NCBI GenBank assembly: GCA_025355035.1
Contig: JANXLS010001093.1
Span: forward strand, 1-5,909
Length of the DNA: 5,909 nt
DNA from: Planctomycetota bacterium
GTDB lineage: Bacteria > Planctomycetota > SZUA-567 > H5-PLA8
Reading direction: 5' to 3'
Shown here: piece by piece, positions 3,850-5,909 of the stretch
How the letters are laid out: each line of letters starts with the position of its first letter
Position numbering within the stretch: the first letter of the stretch is position 1
Program-made: the position numbers and the translations under genes
Notes under the pieces: model-generated
Told to the model about the DNA's origin: nothing
Databases searched by the model: none
Seen by the model: only the letters and a program-made list of their open reading frames with translations

Positions 3850-5909
3850 TTGGATCTCTTTCTCCATAATTGGCTCGCGGCGGCTGGTGCTGCGGGGGCT
3901 TCGATCCCGATCATCATCCACCTGTTGAACAAGCAGCGGTATAAGAAGGTGGTGTGGGGGGCGATGCACTGGCTGTGGGCCAGCTTCCGCAAGTCGCGCC
4001 GTCGGTTGCAGGTCGAGCAGCTTTTGCTGCTGATTCTCCGCACCCTCATTGTGCTGCTGCTGGCTCTGGCGCTGGCACGACCCATTCTGCAAAAAGCGGC
4101 CGGGTTCTTCGCCGGTCGCCCGGCCACACACCGCGTGATCGTCCTCGACAATTCGTACTCCATGAGCCAGATTGTCAACGGCAAGCCGTTGTTTGAAAAA
4201 GCAAAGACACTGGCGGGCGAATTGGCGGCGCAAATGTCAGGCGGCGACGAGTTGGATATTTTGCTGACGGGAACCGGTTCCAGCGATGCAAACAGAGACG
4301 ATCTGCTCGTCAACAGCCGCGAATTAGCAAAAAAGGGCGACATCGCCAACCAGATTAATTCCGCTGTGGTGGGCGACGGCGGGACCGATATGCCGCGAGC
4401 GATTGCGGCAGCATGCAAAATCATCAACGAACGCAAATCGAAGAATCCGCGCCGCGAAATCATCGTGATCACCGATACGACGCGCAACGCCTGGCTGCGT
4501 CCCGATCAGCAGCCGCGCCACGTCGAAGGTGCGGACGAAGCCGCGATCGTCGATGCGATGGCGAATCCCAATACGAAACCGAAGATCGTCATCATGCGCA
4601 TTCCAGGCGACGCGAACGTCAACAACTTCGCGGCCGCGGGAATCGAGATCGACGAGAAAGTCCTGCCCGCGCACGTCGATAAGCAGCTCGTTGGGACGAT
4701 CCACAGTTTCTCGACGAAAGAAACGCGTGACTTGAAAGTGAAGATGAAGATCGACGCCGACGAAGTCGCGACCGAAGGGCTAGGAAAGATCACGCACGAC
4801 AAACCCGAATCGGTGACCTTTCGCCACGCCTTCAACGAACCGGGTTCACACGCGGTGACGATCGAAGTCGACAGCGGCGACGTTCTGCCCAACGACAATT
4901 TTGCGTATCTGGCGGTGGACGTGGAAGACCAATTGAAGGTGCTGTGCGTCGATGGCCAGCAGCGCGCTGGGCCCAACGCGAGCGCGATGGACTTTTTGCG
5001 CCAGGCGCTTTCGCCGTCCAAGAGCGAAGAAATCAACGCGGGCAAAATGCCGTTGTTCCCAGAAGTGATCAGCGACAGCGCGTTCATGGAGGCGAATCTC
5101 GACAACTATCGCTTGATCGCCATGGCGAATGTTGCTGCATCGATGCTGCCAAAAGAAAAAGTGACCGCGCTGATTCAATACGTGAAGCAGGGCGGCTCGC
5201 TGCTGATCTTTTGTGGCGACCGCGTCGATCCGGCAATTTACAATCAGCAGTGGGGTGAACTACTGCCGATGCCGCTGGGCGAACCGGTCGGTTCTGGCGA
5301 TCCCGACGGCGCGAAAGATGTCTTGAGCGACAAGGACCTGGACCACCCGGCCATTGCGAAATTCAAAGGCGTCAAAGGCCTTTCGCTGGCTCAAATGCAG
5401 ACGTTCAAGCGATTCAAATTCGTTCAGAAAATTCCGGACGCTTCGAAGGATCCCGCTGCAAACAAAGAAGCGCAAGACAAAGCCAAGGACGAATCGGTTC
5501 GCGTGGTTCTCGCGTACGACAATGGCGATCCGGCGGCAGTCGAAAAGAAACTGGGCGAAGGTCGCGTGATTGTGTTCGGAACGACGGCCGACAAGTCGTG
5601 GAACAATTGGCCGACGAAATCCATGTACATGCCGCTGATCAACTACGTCGCGCTCGACTTGATCGCACCGTCATACCTTCAGCGCAACAAATTGGTCGGA
5701 GAACGCTTCACGGTACAGATTCGCCGGCAGGATCTGGGCGCCGCGCGTCGCGAAGGCATCCGCTTGACCGATCCCAGCGGCGAGACCAGCACGATGGAAG
5801 TCAATCTCGAACACTCCAACGCAGAAAGCATCCCATTGAAACGCGCGGGCATTTACACCGCAAAAATTCCAGGCGATGTGGCGCGGTTGCTGCATTTCGC
5901 GGTCAATCG
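3850..5909 (+). CDS. BatA-like membrane protein with vWA and glutamine-amidotransferase-like domains (3' partial)
   Basis: The frame is open for 686 codons and runs off the window. TTG 3850 is chosen because an in-frame TAG precedes it at 3838-3840, AGGA is 7 nt upstream, and the family's N-terminal block follows at once. Residues 6-25 (WLAAAGAAGASIPIIIHLL) and 57-80 (LLLLILRTLIVLLLALALAR) are membrane segments joined by a basic loop with VVWGAMHWLW, the BatA/aerotolerance-regulator N-terminal pattern. The positive loop implies the rest lies outside the cytoplasmic membrane. A vWA domain follows, with the metal site DNSYS (Asp100, Ser102, Ser104), GGTD (177-180) and VITDTTR (206-212). From about 362 (LKVLCVDGQ) a class I glutamine-amidotransferase-like fold is seen, with YVKQGGSLLIFCGD (445-458), a lysine-rich insert (about 527-549) and GRVIVFGTTADKSWNNWP (571-588). 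No catalytic Cys-His-Glu triad is evident, so this domain is probably structural. It is expected to work with the DUF58 protein. The C-terminus, possibly with another membrane helix, lies beyond the window. Confidence 0.92.
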   Translation, partial: MDLFLHNWLAAAGAAGASIPIIIHLLNKQRYKKVVWGAMHWLWASFRKSRRRLQVEQLLLLILRTLIVLLLALALARPILQKAAGFFAGRPATHRVIVLDNSYSMSQIVNGKPLFEKAKTLAGELAAQMSGGDELDILLTGTGSSDANRDDLLVNSRELAKKGDIANQINSAVVGDGGTDMPRAIAAACKIINERKSKNPRREIIVITDTTRNAWLRPDQQPRHVEGADEAAIVDAMANPNTKPKIVIMRIPGDANVNNFAAAGIEIDEKVLPAHVDKQLVGTIHSFSTKETRDLKVKMKIDADEVATEGLGKITHDKPESVTFRHAFNEPGSHAVTIEVDSGDVLPNDNFAYLAVDVEDQLKVLCVDGQQRAGPNASAMDFLRQALSPSKSEEINAGKMPLFPEVISDSAFMEANLDNYRLIAMANVAASMLPKEKVTALIQYVKQGGSLLIFCGDRVDPAIYNQQWGELLPMPLGEPVGSGDPDGAKDVLSDKDLDHPAIAKFKGVKGLSLAQMQTFKRFKFVQKIPDASKDPAANKEAQDKAKDESVRVVLAYDNGDPAAVEKKLGEGRVIVFGTTADKSWNNWPTKSMYMPLINYVALDLIAPSYLQRNKLVGERFTVQIRRQDLGAARREGIRLTDPSGETSTMEVNLEHSNAESIPLKRAGIYTAKIPGDVARLLHFAVN

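Noticed and set aside
3837..5178. Several long reverse-strand frames opposite the BatA-like gene
   Set aside because: The + strand frame from 3850 has membrane segments, a vWA metal site and family motifs with no stop to the window end. The reverse frames carry only low-complexity Ser/Arg-rich sequence.

Overview
The window looks like chromosomal DNA from a Planctomycetota-type bacterium, or a related PVC-group lineage. The evidence is indirect. A DUF58 protein sits beside a large BatA-like membrane protein that joins a vWA domain to a glutamine-amidotransferase-like domain. There is also a dispersed S23/Avd-type four-helix-bundle gene set among heptamer and C-rich intergenic repeats. No rRNA or other phylogenetic marker is present, so this placement is inference. 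All convincing genes are on the + strand.

Region 1 (1-1732) encodes allophanate hydrolase, the second step of ATP-dependent urea breakdown (urea carboxylase plus allophanate hydrolase). The amidase domain, cut at its 5' end by the window edge, stops at 1272. The C-terminal domain, normally fused to it, follows as a separate reading frame at 1301-1732 with its own Shine-Dalgarno sequence. The enzyme is therefore either genuinely split or broken by a frameshift in the linker.

Region 2 (1723-2231) has no supported gene. It starts with a long imperfect palindrome (1723-1849) that includes the stop codon of the C-domain gene. The palindrome lies within a segment of about 331 bp bounded by near-identical 13-bp inverted repeats (1731-1743 and 2049-2061). 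Several clean stem-loops lie inside. It could be a MITE-like non-autonomous element or a structured RNA.

Region 3 (2232-5909) holds two genes that usually neighbour each other in MoxR/DUF58/Bat clusters: a DUF58 vWA protein (2232-3137) and a BatA-like membrane protein (TTG start at 3850, running off the window end). About 700 bp separates them. This insert carries a decayed S23/Avd-family four-helix-bundle gene (3328-3728, two frameshifts) flanked by two nested pairs of inverted repeats: an outer 7-bp-unit repeat and an inner GGGGTGAGGG/CCCTCACCCC pair. GATTT lies immediately outside each end, as a target duplication would. The layout suggests a cassette inserted between two operon partners, with its right edge forming the ribosome-binding site of the downstream gene. 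This cassette-like arrangement is the most unusual thing in the window.
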